NCBI GenBank assembly: GCA_016933255.1
Contig: JAFGBF010000029.1
Span: 41,294 to 105,293, forward strand
DNA from: Candidatus Krumholzibacteriota bacterium
GTDB lineage: Bacteria > Krumholzibacteriota > Krumholzibacteriia > Krumholzibacteriales > Krumholzibacteriaceae
Reading direction: 5' to 3'
DNA length: 64,000 bases
Shown here in pieces: positions 9,015 through 18,231 of this stretch. Numbering within the stretch: the first letter of the stretch is position 1; every line of letters starts with the position of its first letter. Position numbers and translations under genes: made by a program. The notes under the pieces were generated by a model. It was not told where the DNA came from. It saw nothing but the letters and a program-made list of their open reading frames with translations, and ran no database searches.

Positions 9015-10655
9015 TTATTTTTCCGCCCCTCCAAGCTCGAAAGTATAGTCATATTCCATCGGGATATCTTCTCCGAACGGATCTATACCAGACCCTGAAT
9101 CAGTCCCTCCCGGGCCGAATGGAACTTCTATGTATATGCACTGCGCGAGGATCGACGACTCGAGAAGGCCGTAAATAGGGTACTCGAAATCATCCTCGAT
9201 CGTATCCCACGTACAATGAAGGACGAAATAGACCGGCATCGTCATGGCCACTACCTGAAGATCGAGATTATCTCCGGAGACCGTTCCTGCAGCAATCACT
9301 GAAAACCCGGGAGCGCTCATACTTTGCTCGCTGCAGTTGCCGGCAGACGACAAAGAGATGTTATGGGTGCCTGTCCCGCTTCCGGTCACTACACCCTCCT
9401 CTATCGTCAGATTGACCGAGATCGAGACGTTATCTGTAAAAGTGAAGAGCGGTTCATCCCCTATATCGTGCAGAAACGTAACGTTGAGCGTGCCTGCCCA
9501 GTCATCTTCGATCTCTATCTGAGCCGCACCGTCAGGCGTCTGCTCTCCGCCGCAGTGGGAGATAGAGGCGCGGACCGATTCGACTCCCTCATCGTCTCCG
9601 GCGGTGAATGTAGTCGCCGCTGTCCCCGCAGCCGATGTCGCGGCGCTCGCGGGGCTGACCGTCCCCAGACCGCCCAGGGATTCGAAAGCGACATCATATC
9701 CCGCCATCACCTCGTCGTCGCAGGTCACAGCCGCGGTGACCTGGCTCGTCCCCCCGGTACCAATGGAAGCCGGCTCAGCCGACACATCGACTTCCGCGCC
9801 GCAGCATTCGAGATAGACGTGTACTTCGAGAGCATAATTCTTGTCGATGACGCCCGTCAGGAAATACTCGTACGACTTGTAGAAAATGACATCTTTATCG
9901 GTAGTCGTACCATCCATATAATAGGGGATATCTTCATAGACCGGCCCTTCCGGCAGGTGATGGACGCTGTAGCTCAGACCGATCCTCAGGCCGACCACCT
10001 CGTGGCAGTCTTCCCTGTAAAGTCCCTTGCGGCCCATATCAGTCACATTCGCCCGGAACCATGAAACATAGGCGTCAAAAGCCGATTGAGCGGTCGATCC
10101 ATCGCCGAAATTCTCGTGGAAGCTGTCGAATACATTGGTCACCGCCGAAAAAAGCGAGAAATGGGTTACTTCCACCGATACGACGCTCCCGCCAGGCGCT
10201 ACATTTACAGTGCCTTCCACCTCGCTCCATCGAGACTCTGTCTCGTCCCAGAATAAGATCGACACTTCATCGGACGGCCCGAGAGGAGGATCGACCGGTA
10301 TAGTGATTATGGCAGGAATGGCGAAAGTCGTTCCGTCGGGACCGAACTCGGCCCCGCCCAACATTATCAGAAATGGCTGGCTCTCGTCCGAAAGATCCTT
10401 TTTTCCTCCCAGAGTCTTCACTGTTATCGCCGTTTCAGTACTCAGCGCTCCAGCCGGGATAGTGACCGATGCTCCCCCCGAATCGGTCACAGTCCCACCC
10501 TCCGGCCCGATAGTCGTGATGGCCGGGGCGGATGGGCCGCCGTCTCCGCCGCCGCAGCCATAAAAGGCCAGAGGCAGGATCAAAACGAGGAGGATCGCCG
10601 ATATTCGTTTATTTGTATCTTTTCCTGCCGGCATTTCGCTTCTGATCATACTCAT
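9015..10655 (-). CDS. Lipoprotein with ZU5-like and bacterial Ig-like (Big_1) domains
   Basis: A 546-residue exported lipoprotein. It has a signal peptide with a lipobox-like Cys (LAFYGC) followed by Gly-rich linker residues. A ZU5-like segment follows near residues 45-110 (GPEGGTVTDSGGASVTIPAG). An invasin-type Ig domain lies at roughly 275-365 (SAEPASIGTGGTSQVTAAV). The C-terminal part is unrecognised and ends in a short acidic strand. An AAGGAG site fixes the ATG at 10655. It likely sits on the cell surface or in the periplasm, where such domains mediate adhesion or assembly. No enzyme motif is visible. Confidence 0.7.
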   Translation of the reverse strand: MSMIRSEMPAGKDTNKRISAILLVLILPLAFYGCGGGDGGPSAPAITTIGPEGGTVTDSGGASVTIPAGALSTETAITVKTLGGKKDLSDESQPFLIMLGGAEFGPDGTTFAIPAIITIPVDPPLGPSDEVSILFWDETESRWSEVEGTVNVAPGGSVVSVEVTHFSLFSAVTNVFDSFHENFGDGSTAQSAFDAYVSWFRANVTDMGRKGLYREDCHEVVGLRIGLSYSVHHLPEGPVYEDIPYYMDGTTTDKDVIFYKSYEYFLTGVIDKNYALEVHVYLECCGAEVDVSAEPASIGTGGTSQVTAAVTCDDEVMAGYDVAFESLGGLGTVSPASAATSAAGTAATTFTAGDDEGVESVRASISHCGGEQTPDGAAQIEIEDDWAGTLNVTFLHDIGDEPLFTFTDNVSISVNLTIEEGVVTGSGTGTHNISLSSAGNCSEQSMSAPGFSVIAAGTVSGDNLDLQVVAMTMPVYFVLHCTWDTIEDDFEYPIYGLLESSILAQCIYIEVPFGPGGTDSGSGIDPFGEDIPMEYDYTFELGGAEK

Positions 10656-10771
10656 TCGTGACTCCTTACAGTAAAGGGTGCACCCGCCTGTCGTTCCTGC
10701 CGTGATATTAACCTTTCCCGGGGTCTGAATGACACAAAAAAATCTTCTCTTCCGAATTCATCCGTTCTCTG

Positions 10772-10799
10772 TTGACAAACGCTCTATAGAGCTTATCTT
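10772..10799 (+). promoter_or_regulatory. Candidate typA promoter with palindromic spacer
   Basis: TTGACA at 10772-10777 and TATCTT at 10794-10799 are 16 bases apart. The spacer contains the perfect 12-base palindrome GCTCTATAGAGC (10781-10792), which would be an ideal place for a repressor. The untranslated leader to the typA start is about 100 bases. Confidence 0.45.
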
Positions 10800-10905
10800 A
10801 TGGCACGCCAGGATCACACGCTCATTCCCTCCAGGCAAAACAGAGATGTCTTTTCGCGGGGGGGGCCAGAGCCGGACTTTAGTCGGCGATTTTCGGAGTT
10901 GTAAT

Positions 10906-12753
10906 ATGAGTGGAATAATGAAAAACGAGGGTATAAGAAATATTGCGATAATCGCTCACGTCGATCATGGCAAGACGACTCTTGTGGATTCGATGTTCAG
11001 GCAGAGCGGCCTTTTTCATGACAAGCAGGTCATGAACGAGCGGATAATGGACAACATGGACCTTGAGCGCGAACGCGGGATCACGATAACAGCGAAGAAC
11101 TGTTCTGTGCTTTGGAAAGGGGTAAAGATAAATATCATCGACACCCCTGGACATTCCGATTTCGGCGCCGAGGTCGAGAGGGCGCTTTCTATGGCAGACG
11201 GCGCGATCCTGCTCGTCGATGCATCTGAAGGGCCTCTTCCCCAGACACGCTTTGTCCTTAAAAAAACTCTGGAAGCCGGACTCAAGGTCATAGTCGTTAT
11301 AAACAAGATCGATCGCAAAGATGCCCAGCCTGCCAAGATACTTAACGATATATATGATCTTTTCATCGATCTCGGCGCGGGAGATGAACAGATCGATTTC
11401 TCCGTCCTTTATGCCATCGGCCGCGAAGGGATCGCCAAAAGGAGGCTGGAAGATGAGACAGACAATATCCACGAGCTGCTTGATACGATCATCGAAGAGA
11501 TCCCCGCACCGGTCTATGATCCAAAGGAGCCTTTCCAGATGCTCGTTTCCGATCTCGGTTATTCCGATTACCTCGGAAGGCTCGCCGTCGGCAAGATAAT
11601 CAACGGCTCGGTCAGCTCGAACAGGCTGCTCGTCTGCATAAATAAAAAAGGCGATCGCGTCCCGCTCAAGGTCACAAAGCTTCAGAAATACGAGGGAATG
11701 TCGTACAGGCCGGCTGAATCGGTCGAAGCAGGTGATATCGTGGTCCTCGCGGGGATCGATGACGTCAAGATCGGCGATACGATATGTACGAAGGAGTATC
11801 CGAAAGCGCTTAAAAGGATCACTGTCGATGAACCGACTATTTCAATGCGTTTCACGATCAACAATTCGCCCTTCAGCGGGCAGGAGGGCCGTTTCGTCCA
11901 GTCTCAAAAAATACGCGACCGCCTTTTCAGGGAAACTCTTATGAACGTGGCGATCCAGATGGAAGAAGACAGGGACGATTTTATCGTCAAAGGGCGGGGA
12001 GAGTTCCAGATGGCGATCCTGATCGAGACGATGAGAAGGGAAGGATTCGAGTTCTGCGTTGGACGCCCGCACGTGATATATAAATATGAAAATGGAAAAC
12101 GGCTCGAACCGATCGAACGCCTGCTGGTAGATTGCGAGGAAGAGTACCTCGGTACTGTCACCGAAAAGCTTGCTCTTCGAAAATCGAGGATGACAGATCT
12201 GGTCCACGATGGAAGCGGCCGGGTAAGAGTCGAATTTTCAGCCCCTTCAAGGGCTTTGATAGGATATCGGGACGAGTTTCTCACAGACACGAAAGGCACC
12301 GGCGTGATGAACTCCTATTTCGCGGGGTTCGGGGAGTACAGGGGCGACTTCAACACCCGTTTCACCGGATCGCTGGTAGCCGACAGGCAGGGCAAGGCGG
12401 TGGCCTACGCTCTTTTCAACCTCGAGGCGCGCGGACGGCTCTTCGTGAATCCGGGCGATCCAGGGTATGAGGGAATGGTCATCGGAGAGCACAATCGCGA
12501 CAGCGACCTTAACGTCAACCAGGCGAAAGAGAAAAAGCTGTCCAACATGAGGGCGGCCGGAAAAGACGACGCCGTGATCCTGACGCCTGTCAAACCGATA
12601 ACGATAGAAAAAGCGCTGAGTTTCATACGCGACGATGAGATGGTCGAGATAACGCCAAGATCGATCCGCCTGAGAAAAACTGTCCTTTCTGCTCAAAACA
12701 GAAAAAACTTCAAGCCCCCGGCATCAAACGGCAGCGGAAAGATCTCCCTCTAA
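10906..12753 (+). CDS. typA: Translational GTPase TypA/BipA
   Basis: Ribosome-associated GTPase of the elongation-factor family, involved in ribosome assembly and stress adaptation. The 615 residues (usual length about 605-615) carry the G1 motif AHVDHGKTT, G2 ERERGITI, G3 DTPGHSDFGAEV and G4 NKIDR. EF-G-like domains and the TypA-specific C-terminus follow (EDDAV-type KPITIEKALSFI region). The track start at 10729 is too far upstream. ATG 10906 has GGAG seven bases before it; ATG 10918 is possible. It appears monocistronic. Confidence 0.96.
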   Translation: MSGIMKNEGIRNIAIIAHVDHGKTTLVDSMFRQSGLFHDKQVMNERIMDNMDLERERGITITAKNCSVLWKGVKINIIDTPGHSDFGAEVERALSMADGAILLVDASEGPLPQTRFVLKKTLEAGLKVIVVINKIDRKDAQPAKILNDIYDLFIDLGAGDEQIDFSVLYAIGREGIAKRRLEDETDNIHELLDTIIEEIPAPVYDPKEPFQMLVSDLGYSDYLGRLAVGKIINGSVSSNRLLVCINKKGDRVPLKVTKLQKYEGMSYRPAESVEAGDIVVLAGIDDVKIGDTICTKEYPKALKRITVDEPTISMRFTINNSPFSGQEGRFVQSQKIRDRLFRETLMNVAIQMEEDRDDFIVKGRGEFQMAILIETMRREGFEFCVGRPHVIYKYENGKRLEPIERLLVDCEEEYLGTVTEKLALRKSRMTDLVHDGSGRVRVEFSAPSRALIGYRDEFLTDTKGTGVMNSYFAGFGEYRGDFNTRFTGSLVADRQGKAVAYALFNLEARGRLFVNPGDPGYEGMVIGEHNRDSDLNVNQAKEKKLSNMRAAGKDDAVILTPVKPITIEKALSFIRDDEMVEITPRSIRLRKTVLSAQNRKNFKPPASNGSGKISL

Positions 12754-12791
12754 CGACAGATCCATCCCTCTCTTCCCGGCAGGATAAATGG

Positions 12792-12820
12792 TTGTAAATA
12801 TCACTAACTTATGGTATAAT
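12792..12820 (+). promoter_or_regulatory. Promoter of the M14 carboxypeptidase gene
   Basis: TTGTAA at 12792-12797 and a perfect TATAAT at 12815-12820 are separated by 17 bases, about 50 bases upstream of the gene start. Confidence 0.65.
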
Positions 12821-12873
12821 AATCAGGTACAGCGATTCAACCCCTTCAGGGGAACAAATTCAGGGGAGAACAT

Positions 12874-15183
12874 ATGCGAAAGATCACGACTGCCTTTATT
12901 TGCCTGTTTATACTGCTTCTCTCTCTTCCGGCCGCTTCCCGGGCCGAACGCAAAAAACCTTCGATGCTGATAAGGACAAAGCTCTCCAAAGATCTTACCT
13001 ATAAGGATCTCGTCACTAACGGAATGGACGTGATCGCTTTCACCCGGGACGGAAGGGTCGATATCGCCGCTACCGAGGAAGATCTCGAGTGGCTGGGGTC
13101 GAAGCACGCACTGACCACCGTCCTTGAAAGGGCCGAGGATGCCCTTGCATCGCCTCTTGATGCGAACCTCGGCGACTACCATACATACGAAGAGATGATA
13201 GACGAGCTAGAGGATCTCTCGCTTCTCTATCCCGCCCTGACCTCTCTCGACACCCTGGGAACGAGCATAGAAGGGCGGTATCTGCTCTCGATCAAGATAT
13301 CCGACAATGCCGGTATCGACGAAGATGAGCCCGAGGTGTTCATCATGGGATGCAATCATGCCCGAGAGCTGATGACTGTCGAGATCTCCCTTCACACCGC
13401 CCGGCATCTTCTCGAAAACTACGGACTCGATCCCGAAGTAACAGATCTCGTAGACAGCAGGGAGATCTGGATCGCTCCGATGATCAATCCGGACGGCCAT
13501 GTATATGTAGAGGAGAACCACAAGGAGCCATGGTACAACTGGTGGCGGAAGAACAGAAGGGATAATGGAGACGGAACTTTCGGAGTCGATCTCAACAGGA
13601 ACTACGGGTACATGTGGGGAATCGACAATGTCGGGAGCTCGCCGGTGACTTCCAACGATCTCTACCGGGGCACCGCGCCGTTCAGCGAACCGGAGACCCA
13701 GGCGGTGAGTGATTTCTGCGCGGGCAGGAATTTCGTTCTTTCCGTTTCGTATCATTCCTATGGTGAGTTGATACTGTTCCCCTGGGGCTACACCTATGAT
13801 CTGTGCGATCATCACGAGCTCTTCTCCGCACTGGGTGACTCGATGAACTCGGGCCTCGGCTACCTCGTGACCGCCGGATCGGGGCTCTATATTACAAACG
13901 GAAGCAGTGACGACTGGTGCTACGGCGAAACAACGGCGAAAAACCGCATATTCGGTTTTACACCCGAGGTGAACAGATATGAAGAAGGGGGATTCTGCCC
14001 ACCAGAGGAATTGATCCTACCTACCTGCGAGAAGCTGCTCGATCTGAACCTGACACTCTTCCGTCTGGCGGGGGATCCATACCGCATCATGCCGCCTCAA
14101 CCTTCCTTGATGCACGAAGTGACAATGCTAGAACCACCCGACTATATGATCAGCTGGAGCGGGGGTGAAGCGGGGGATCCGAACTGTGCCGTCGCGTGGG
14201 ACCTCGTGGAATTCAAGAACATCACATCGGAGATCGATTCCTGCGAGGGGCCCGACTACCCCTGGAAGCTGGACGGGTTCGAGGTAAGCACCGACCGGGC
14301 CGCCGAAGGGCTCCAGAGCTATTATTCCGGGAGCGGAAACAACATGCTCAGCGTTATGGAGATGGATATCGTCTACCCGGTCTCTCTCGGAGACACTTTT
14401 CGCTGCTCGCTATGGTACGACATCGAAGAATATTTCGACTGGGCGTACCTCGACGCAAGTCTCGATCAGGGAAACAGCTGGATCACCGTGCCCGGCAACA
14501 GGACCACCGATGAGAATCTCTCGGGGAAAAACAGGGGTCATGGGATCACCGGATCCTCCGGTGATTGGGTCGAGGCCGAATTCTATCTCGACATGATCGG
14601 TCTCACCGATGAAGATATGATACTTCTCAGATTCTCCTACATGACTGATATGAGTGAAGTATACGAAGGGATCTATGTCGATCTCATCGACCCGGTCTCT
14701 TTCTGCGAGAGCCGGACGCTCCTTGCTTCTGCGCAGCCCGATACCTTCTTCGAGGTGACCTCTTCCGAACCGGGCGTATACTATTACACCGCGAGGAGTA
14801 TAGATATCGACGGGCAGAGGGGTCTATGGAGCAACATTGTCGATCACACGGTCTCGGTTACCACAGCTGCGGCGGTCCCCGGAGCGGTGACGATGCTCGG
14901 CCGCAACTATCCTAATCCTTTCAACCCGTCCACTCTGATCAGCTTCGCAGTAGGAGCTGAAGAGGCTCCAGGATCATCACGGGCCAGGGTACTGCTCGAA
15001 CTCTACGATGTAACGGGCAGCCGCGTTGCCGTCCTCGAAGACGGTTACTTCCCGAGCGGCAGGTATTCTGCGTCCTGGGACGGAAATAATGAAAATGGAG
15101 CGCCGGCCGCGAGCGGCGTCTACTTTGCCCGGCTCGTCGTAGGGACGAAGATACTATCGCGCAAGATGGTCCTGCTGAGATAA
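12874..15183 (+). CDS. Secreted M14 zinc carboxypeptidase with C-terminal FlgD-Ig/sorting domain
   Basis: Extracellular metallocarboxypeptidase that would trim C-terminal residues from peptides. The 769 residues start with a signal peptide. Zinc ligands are His162 and Glu165 (NHARELM) and His294 (SYHSYGE); the catalytic Glu is near 365 (FTPEVNRY). A jelly-roll-like region occupies about 400-620. The last 90 residues (NYPNPFNPST ... SWDGNNENG ... GVYFARL ... KMVLLR) are the FlgD-Ig/type-A sorting fold that directs export in FCB-like bacteria. GGGGAG precedes the ATG. A perfect TATAAT promoter lies upstream. Together with the C1A, M16 and M1 peptidases it points to protein scavenging. Confidence 0.92.
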   Translation: MRKITTAFICLFILLLSLPAASRAERKKPSMLIRTKLSKDLTYKDLVTNGMDVIAFTRDGRVDIAATEEDLEWLGSKHALTTVLERAEDALASPLDANLGDYHTYEEMIDELEDLSLLYPALTSLDTLGTSIEGRYLLSIKISDNAGIDEDEPEVFIMGCNHARELMTVEISLHTARHLLENYGLDPEVTDLVDSREIWIAPMINPDGHVYVEENHKEPWYNWWRKNRRDNGDGTFGVDLNRNYGYMWGIDNVGSSPVTSNDLYRGTAPFSEPETQAVSDFCAGRNFVLSVSYHSYGELILFPWGYTYDLCDHHELFSALGDSMNSGLGYLVTAGSGLYITNGSSDDWCYGETTAKNRIFGFTPEVNRYEEGGFCPPEELILPTCEKLLDLNLTLFRLAGDPYRIMPPQPSLMHEVTMLEPPDYMISWSGGEAGDPNCAVAWDLVEFKNITSEIDSCEGPDYPWKLDGFEVSTDRAAEGLQSYYSGSGNNMLSVMEMDIVYPVSLGDTFRCSLWYDIEEYFDWAYLDASLDQGNSWITVPGNRTTDENLSGKNRGHGITGSSGDWVEAEFYLDMIGLTDEDMILLRFSYMTDMSEVYEGIYVDLIDPVSFCESRTLLASAQPDTFFEVTSSEPGVYYYTARSIDIDGQRGLWSNIVDHTVSVTTAAAVPGAVTMLGRNYPNPFNPSTLISFAVGAEEAPGSSRARVLLELYDVTGSRVAVLEDGYFPSGRYSASWDGNNENGAPAASGVYFARLVVGTKILSRKMVLLR

Positions 15184-15298
15184 AACCGCATGGATACGTC
15201 TACGTTGAACGAAGTTACGGGCCTGCGCCGTTTTTCCGCGTGAAGACGGCCGCGGGGGGAGATATCCTCTGATGGGGGAGGTCCCCTGGAAATATAAG

Positions 15299-15332
15299 AT
15301 ATGCCCCGGGAAGTCGGCTCCCCGGGGCATAT
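15299..15332. terminator. GC-rich hairpin between converging genes
   Basis: ATATGCCCCGGG and CCCGGGGCATAT form a perfect 12-base stem around a 10-base loop, between the M14 gene and the converging lipoprotein gene. The T-run is weak on the plus side and modest on the minus side. Confidence 0.6.
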
Positions 15333-15375
15333 TTGTCTGTTTTCTCTATTTCGGTCCGTTTAAAGGACAGTATTG

Positions 15376-16113
15376 TCAGACCTTACATTTATCCGGTCTC
15401 AGCGCAAGCAGCGCCTCGTACTGCTCTTCGGTCAGAATCGCCTGAAGCGCCGCGTCGAACTCGTCTCTCAGGATCTGGGCGGCAAGCAAGGCCTCTTCCC
15501 TTGTTATTACTTCGTCTTTAACCTGGCTGACGAGATCCCTGATCCCCTCGTGCAGTGTTTCAAGCGCGATATAGATATCTGCCATCTGGGTCGAATCGGC
15601 ACCGATCTCGGTAAGCCATTCTTCCCACCTGACATACTTATCTGTTGCATGTACCCTGTCTCTTATACGCTCGTGGACCCTTCTCATCTCCTGAAGCAGG
15701 TCATACTGTTCCGGCGTTAGGATCAGCATAAGTTCAGCTTCAAAAGCGTCATAAAGGATTTCTGCCTGCTCCTGCGCCTCTTCAATAGTGATCTCCCCTG
15801 CCTTCACAAGGTCTCTAAGCTCTACGACAGCGGTCCTGAATTCAAGATAAGCAACGAGGACAGCTTCTTTCTGGACTTCGTCCAGGCCGAGTACTTCGGC
15901 AAGCCGGTCGATCATTGTCATCGTATTTTCAGGAGTGCATCCATCAGTGGAGGTCAGAACATCTTCAAAAGGATCCTCGGCGATCCTGGAAAGCAGCGAT
16001 GCTTCCGGCGCTACAACAGTCGAATCCTGGCTGCACCCGATCATCACTGTCGAAGAAAGCAGGATTATACCGATAATCAGGCTTCCTTTGTTCCACAGTC
16101 GGTGATTATCCAT
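15376..16113 (-). CDS. Lipoprotein with two CpxP/Spy-like LTxxQ repeats
   Basis: A 245-residue exported lipoprotein: signal peptide, lipobox-like Cys (VMIGCS), then an all-helical acidic body. Two tandem repeats of about 80 residues each end in LTPEQYDLLQEM and LTEEQYEALLAL. These recall the LTxxQ motif of the periplasmic chaperones Spy and CpxP, so a role in holding unfolded proteins or binding metal is possible. The ATG at 16113, with AAAGGAG seven bases upstream, is preferred to the upstream ATG at 16137. It converges on the carboxypeptidase gene. Confidence 0.65.
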   Translation of the reverse strand: MDNHRLWNKGSLIIGIILLSSTVMIGCSQDSTVVAPEASLLSRIAEDPFEDVLTSTDGCTPENTMTMIDRLAEVLGLDEVQKEAVLVAYLEFRTAVVELRDLVKAGEITIEEAQEQAEILYDAFEAELMLILTPEQYDLLQEMRRVHERIRDRVHATDKYVRWEEWLTEIGADSTQMADIYIALETLHEGIRDLVSQVKDEVITREEALLAAQILRDEFDAALQAILTEEQYEALLALRPDKCKV

Positions 16114-16354
16114 GTTCGGGCTCCTTTCATAGCTCAAACAAACCTGTACAAATCAATTTATGGTTTCGCCCTTTTCAATGCAACCGCCGTACCGTTCGGC
16201 ACATATCTTCTATTTCGTTTGTAACCGTCTCTCTTTTAACGAGTTGCCCTGGAGCATCTTCGTTCTGCCGGGGAGGGCCGGCTGATGAAGTTGTACGAAA
16301 CGGAACATATCCCGAACTGCTGTGAACGGTAGTGTTCACCGTGAAACGACTATC

Positions 16355-16383
16355 TTGAAACGCTCCGGCAGACCTGATATAAT
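16355..16383 (+). promoter_or_regulatory. Promoter of fbp
   Basis: TTGAAA (16355-16360), a 17-base spacer and a perfect TATAAT (16378-16383). The inverted repeat GTGAAC-6-GTTCAC lies just upstream, around 16322-16339, and could bind a regulator. The rest of the 16114-16506 gap shows nothing I can name. Confidence 0.65.
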
Positions 16384-16506
16384 CGGAAGATGACCTTGGA
16401 AAAACTATGACTGCGGTTGCCCGGCCAGAAAGACCGGCCCAGGCTTTTCTGAATCTTCAGGGTTCAGGGGTATTATGCCTTTTCCTCCATTCCGGAAAGG
16501 ACAGTA

Positions 16507-17499
16507 ATGAAACTCGATCAGAGCTTTATGGATTTCATGCTTCACCACCAGGAACATCATAACAGAAGTTACAAGTTTCTTGTTCTTCTTGAGGCAGTCC
16601 AGACGGCGGCCAAATATATTCAGTATTTTTATCAGACCGGATCGCTTAAAAATGTCATGGGTGAGACCGGGATAACAAATGTCCAGGGGGAAAACGTCAT
16701 GGAGATGGACGATATCGCCAACGAGATCGTCCTTCACTATCTCAGGCGCTCCAATCAGGTGATTTACGCCGTCACCGAAGAAGAGGTCGACCCTGTGGTC
16801 CTAAACGAAGAGGGGGGACGCTATTTTTTCTACTACGACCCGCTTGACGGTTCGAGCAACGTAAAACATAATCTATCGGTCGGGTTTATGTTTGCCGTCG
16901 CCAAAAAAAACTCAGACGGCCCCGAGGACGGTCACTTGCGCAAAGGATCGGAGCTCCGCGCGGCCGGGATCTTCCTGATCCCGAATGGCGTATTTACACT
17001 GGCGCTGGCAGACACCGGGGTCTTCCGTTTTCATCTCGATGAAACGATGACTTATGTAATACCAGAGAACGCTGAACGGCTTATCATTCCCGATAACCCC
17101 AAAACCTGGGAACTTTCTTTCAACTCGGCCAACCGAAACACCTACTCTGAAAAAGTGCAGAAATGGATCGGCGGGAACGAAGAAAACTTCGCGTTTCGAT
17201 ATATGGGGGCGCTTGCCGGGGATTTTCACAGGCTTTTATCGAACGGCGGCATGTTCATGTATCCGGCGATAGTCAACCACCCAAAGCCGGAGAAGAACCG
17301 TCCCAAAGGAAAGCTGCGTCTTTTGTACGAAGCCAATGTTGCAGCTTTTATCGCGAGAGAAGCCGGCGGGTGCGCAATCGATGAAAATGGACAGGAGATA
17401 CTCGAGATCATCCCGGAGACGCCTCATCAGCGGACTGCGCTTTATGTAGGCTCAAAAACGCTTGTAGCAGATATTAAAAGATCTTTAACTGCGAAATGA
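16507..17499 (+). CDS. fbp: Class I fructose-1,6-bisphosphatase
   Basis: Hydrolyses fructose-1,6-bisphosphate to fructose-6-phosphate in gluconeogenesis. The 330-residue protein has the usual class I length and its metal/substrate motif YYDPLDGSSNV near residue 118. The conserved Glu region (VTEEEVDP) lies just before it, and the C-terminal segment LYEANVAAFIAREAGG is also present. GGAAAGGA precedes the ATG. With glgC nearby and pckA further along, it supports sugar synthesis and glycogen storage from C3/C4 acids. Confidence 0.96.
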   Translation: MKLDQSFMDFMLHHQEHHNRSYKFLVLLEAVQTAAKYIQYFYQTGSLKNVMGETGITNVQGENVMEMDDIANEIVLHYLRRSNQVIYAVTEEEVDPVVLNEEGGRYFFYYDPLDGSSNVKHNLSVGFMFAVAKKNSDGPEDGHLRKGSELRAAGIFLIPNGVFTLALADTGVFRFHLDETMTYVIPENAERLIIPDNPKTWELSFNSANRNTYSEKVQKWIGGNEENFAFRYMGALAGDFHRLLSNGGMFMYPAIVNHPKPEKNRPKGKLRLLYEANVAAFIAREAGGCAIDENGQEILEIIPETPHQRTALYVGSKTLVADIKRSLTAK

Positions 17500-17681
17500 A
17501 CCGCTGACCGCAAAGGCCAAAAGACTACTGGCCGGGAAATGACCTGGTAGTGGACTCGCGCACGCCAGCAGGGCCGGCATCAACAGACGCAGAGCCTTCC
17601 AAAAAAAGACCATAAAATATCTTGTCTTGTAGATTGAAAAATGCCAGACTTTCTGCCGCAGTTCAAAAAGGAGGGAAAAGG

Positions 17682-18206
17682 ATGAGAAAAAGTATTACTG
17701 CGCTGTCGATAGCCTTATCAGTTCTTCTTCTTTCATGCGCCCTGGCTCCTGAGACCGCCCTCGCGGAAAAGCATGAAAAACTATATGGGGAACTGAAGGA
17801 TATCGAAGGCTGGAAGGGGAAAGACCCCGAAGGAATGGCTATGGATATGCCCGGAATGAAAATGATCCAGGCAATGCGTATCTATACCAAAGGGGAGAAT
17901 GAGATCACCGCTATGATAATGACAGGAAGCCCGGCAGCTACCGGCTCCTTCACCCCGCAGGGAGAAATGAATTTTGAATCTTCGGAAGGAAAAGCATCAG
18001 TAAAGGAAATAGACGGGTTCACAGTCCACTTTGCATATGACAAGGAAGAACACGCCGGCGCTATAACGGTCCTTCTTGATCCGGAAAAAAAGGGGGCTTC
18101 GGTCTTTGTCCTTTCCTATAAAGATCTCAGCGAAGAAGAAGCGATGAAGATCGCAAAAAGATTCGACTGGAAAAGCATTAAAAGCAAGGTCGGATCGCTC
18201 GAATAA
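17682..18206 (+). CDS. Exported protein of unknown function
   Basis: I do not recognise this gene. The 174-residue product starts with a signal peptide containing LLLSC, a marginal lipobox, and ALAEK, a better signal peptidase I site. Whether it is lipidated is therefore unclear. The mature part is rich in Lys, Glu and Met (GMAMDMPGMKMIQAM), with alternating strand-like segments near the C-terminus. The start ATG at 17682 has GGAGGGAAAAGG upstream; the track start at 17622 is not supported. It is a single gene converging on glgC. Confidence 0.6.
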   Translation: MRKSITALSIALSVLLLSCALAPETALAEKHEKLYGELKDIEGWKGKDPEGMAMDMPGMKMIQAMRIYTKGENEITAMIMTGSPAATGSFTPQGEMNFESSEGKASVKEIDGFTVHFAYDKEEHAGAITVLLDPEKKGASVFVLSYKDLSEEEAMKIAKRFDWKSIKSKVGSLE

Positions 18207-18231
18207 ATGATCCTCTCAGAGACGGCACTAT

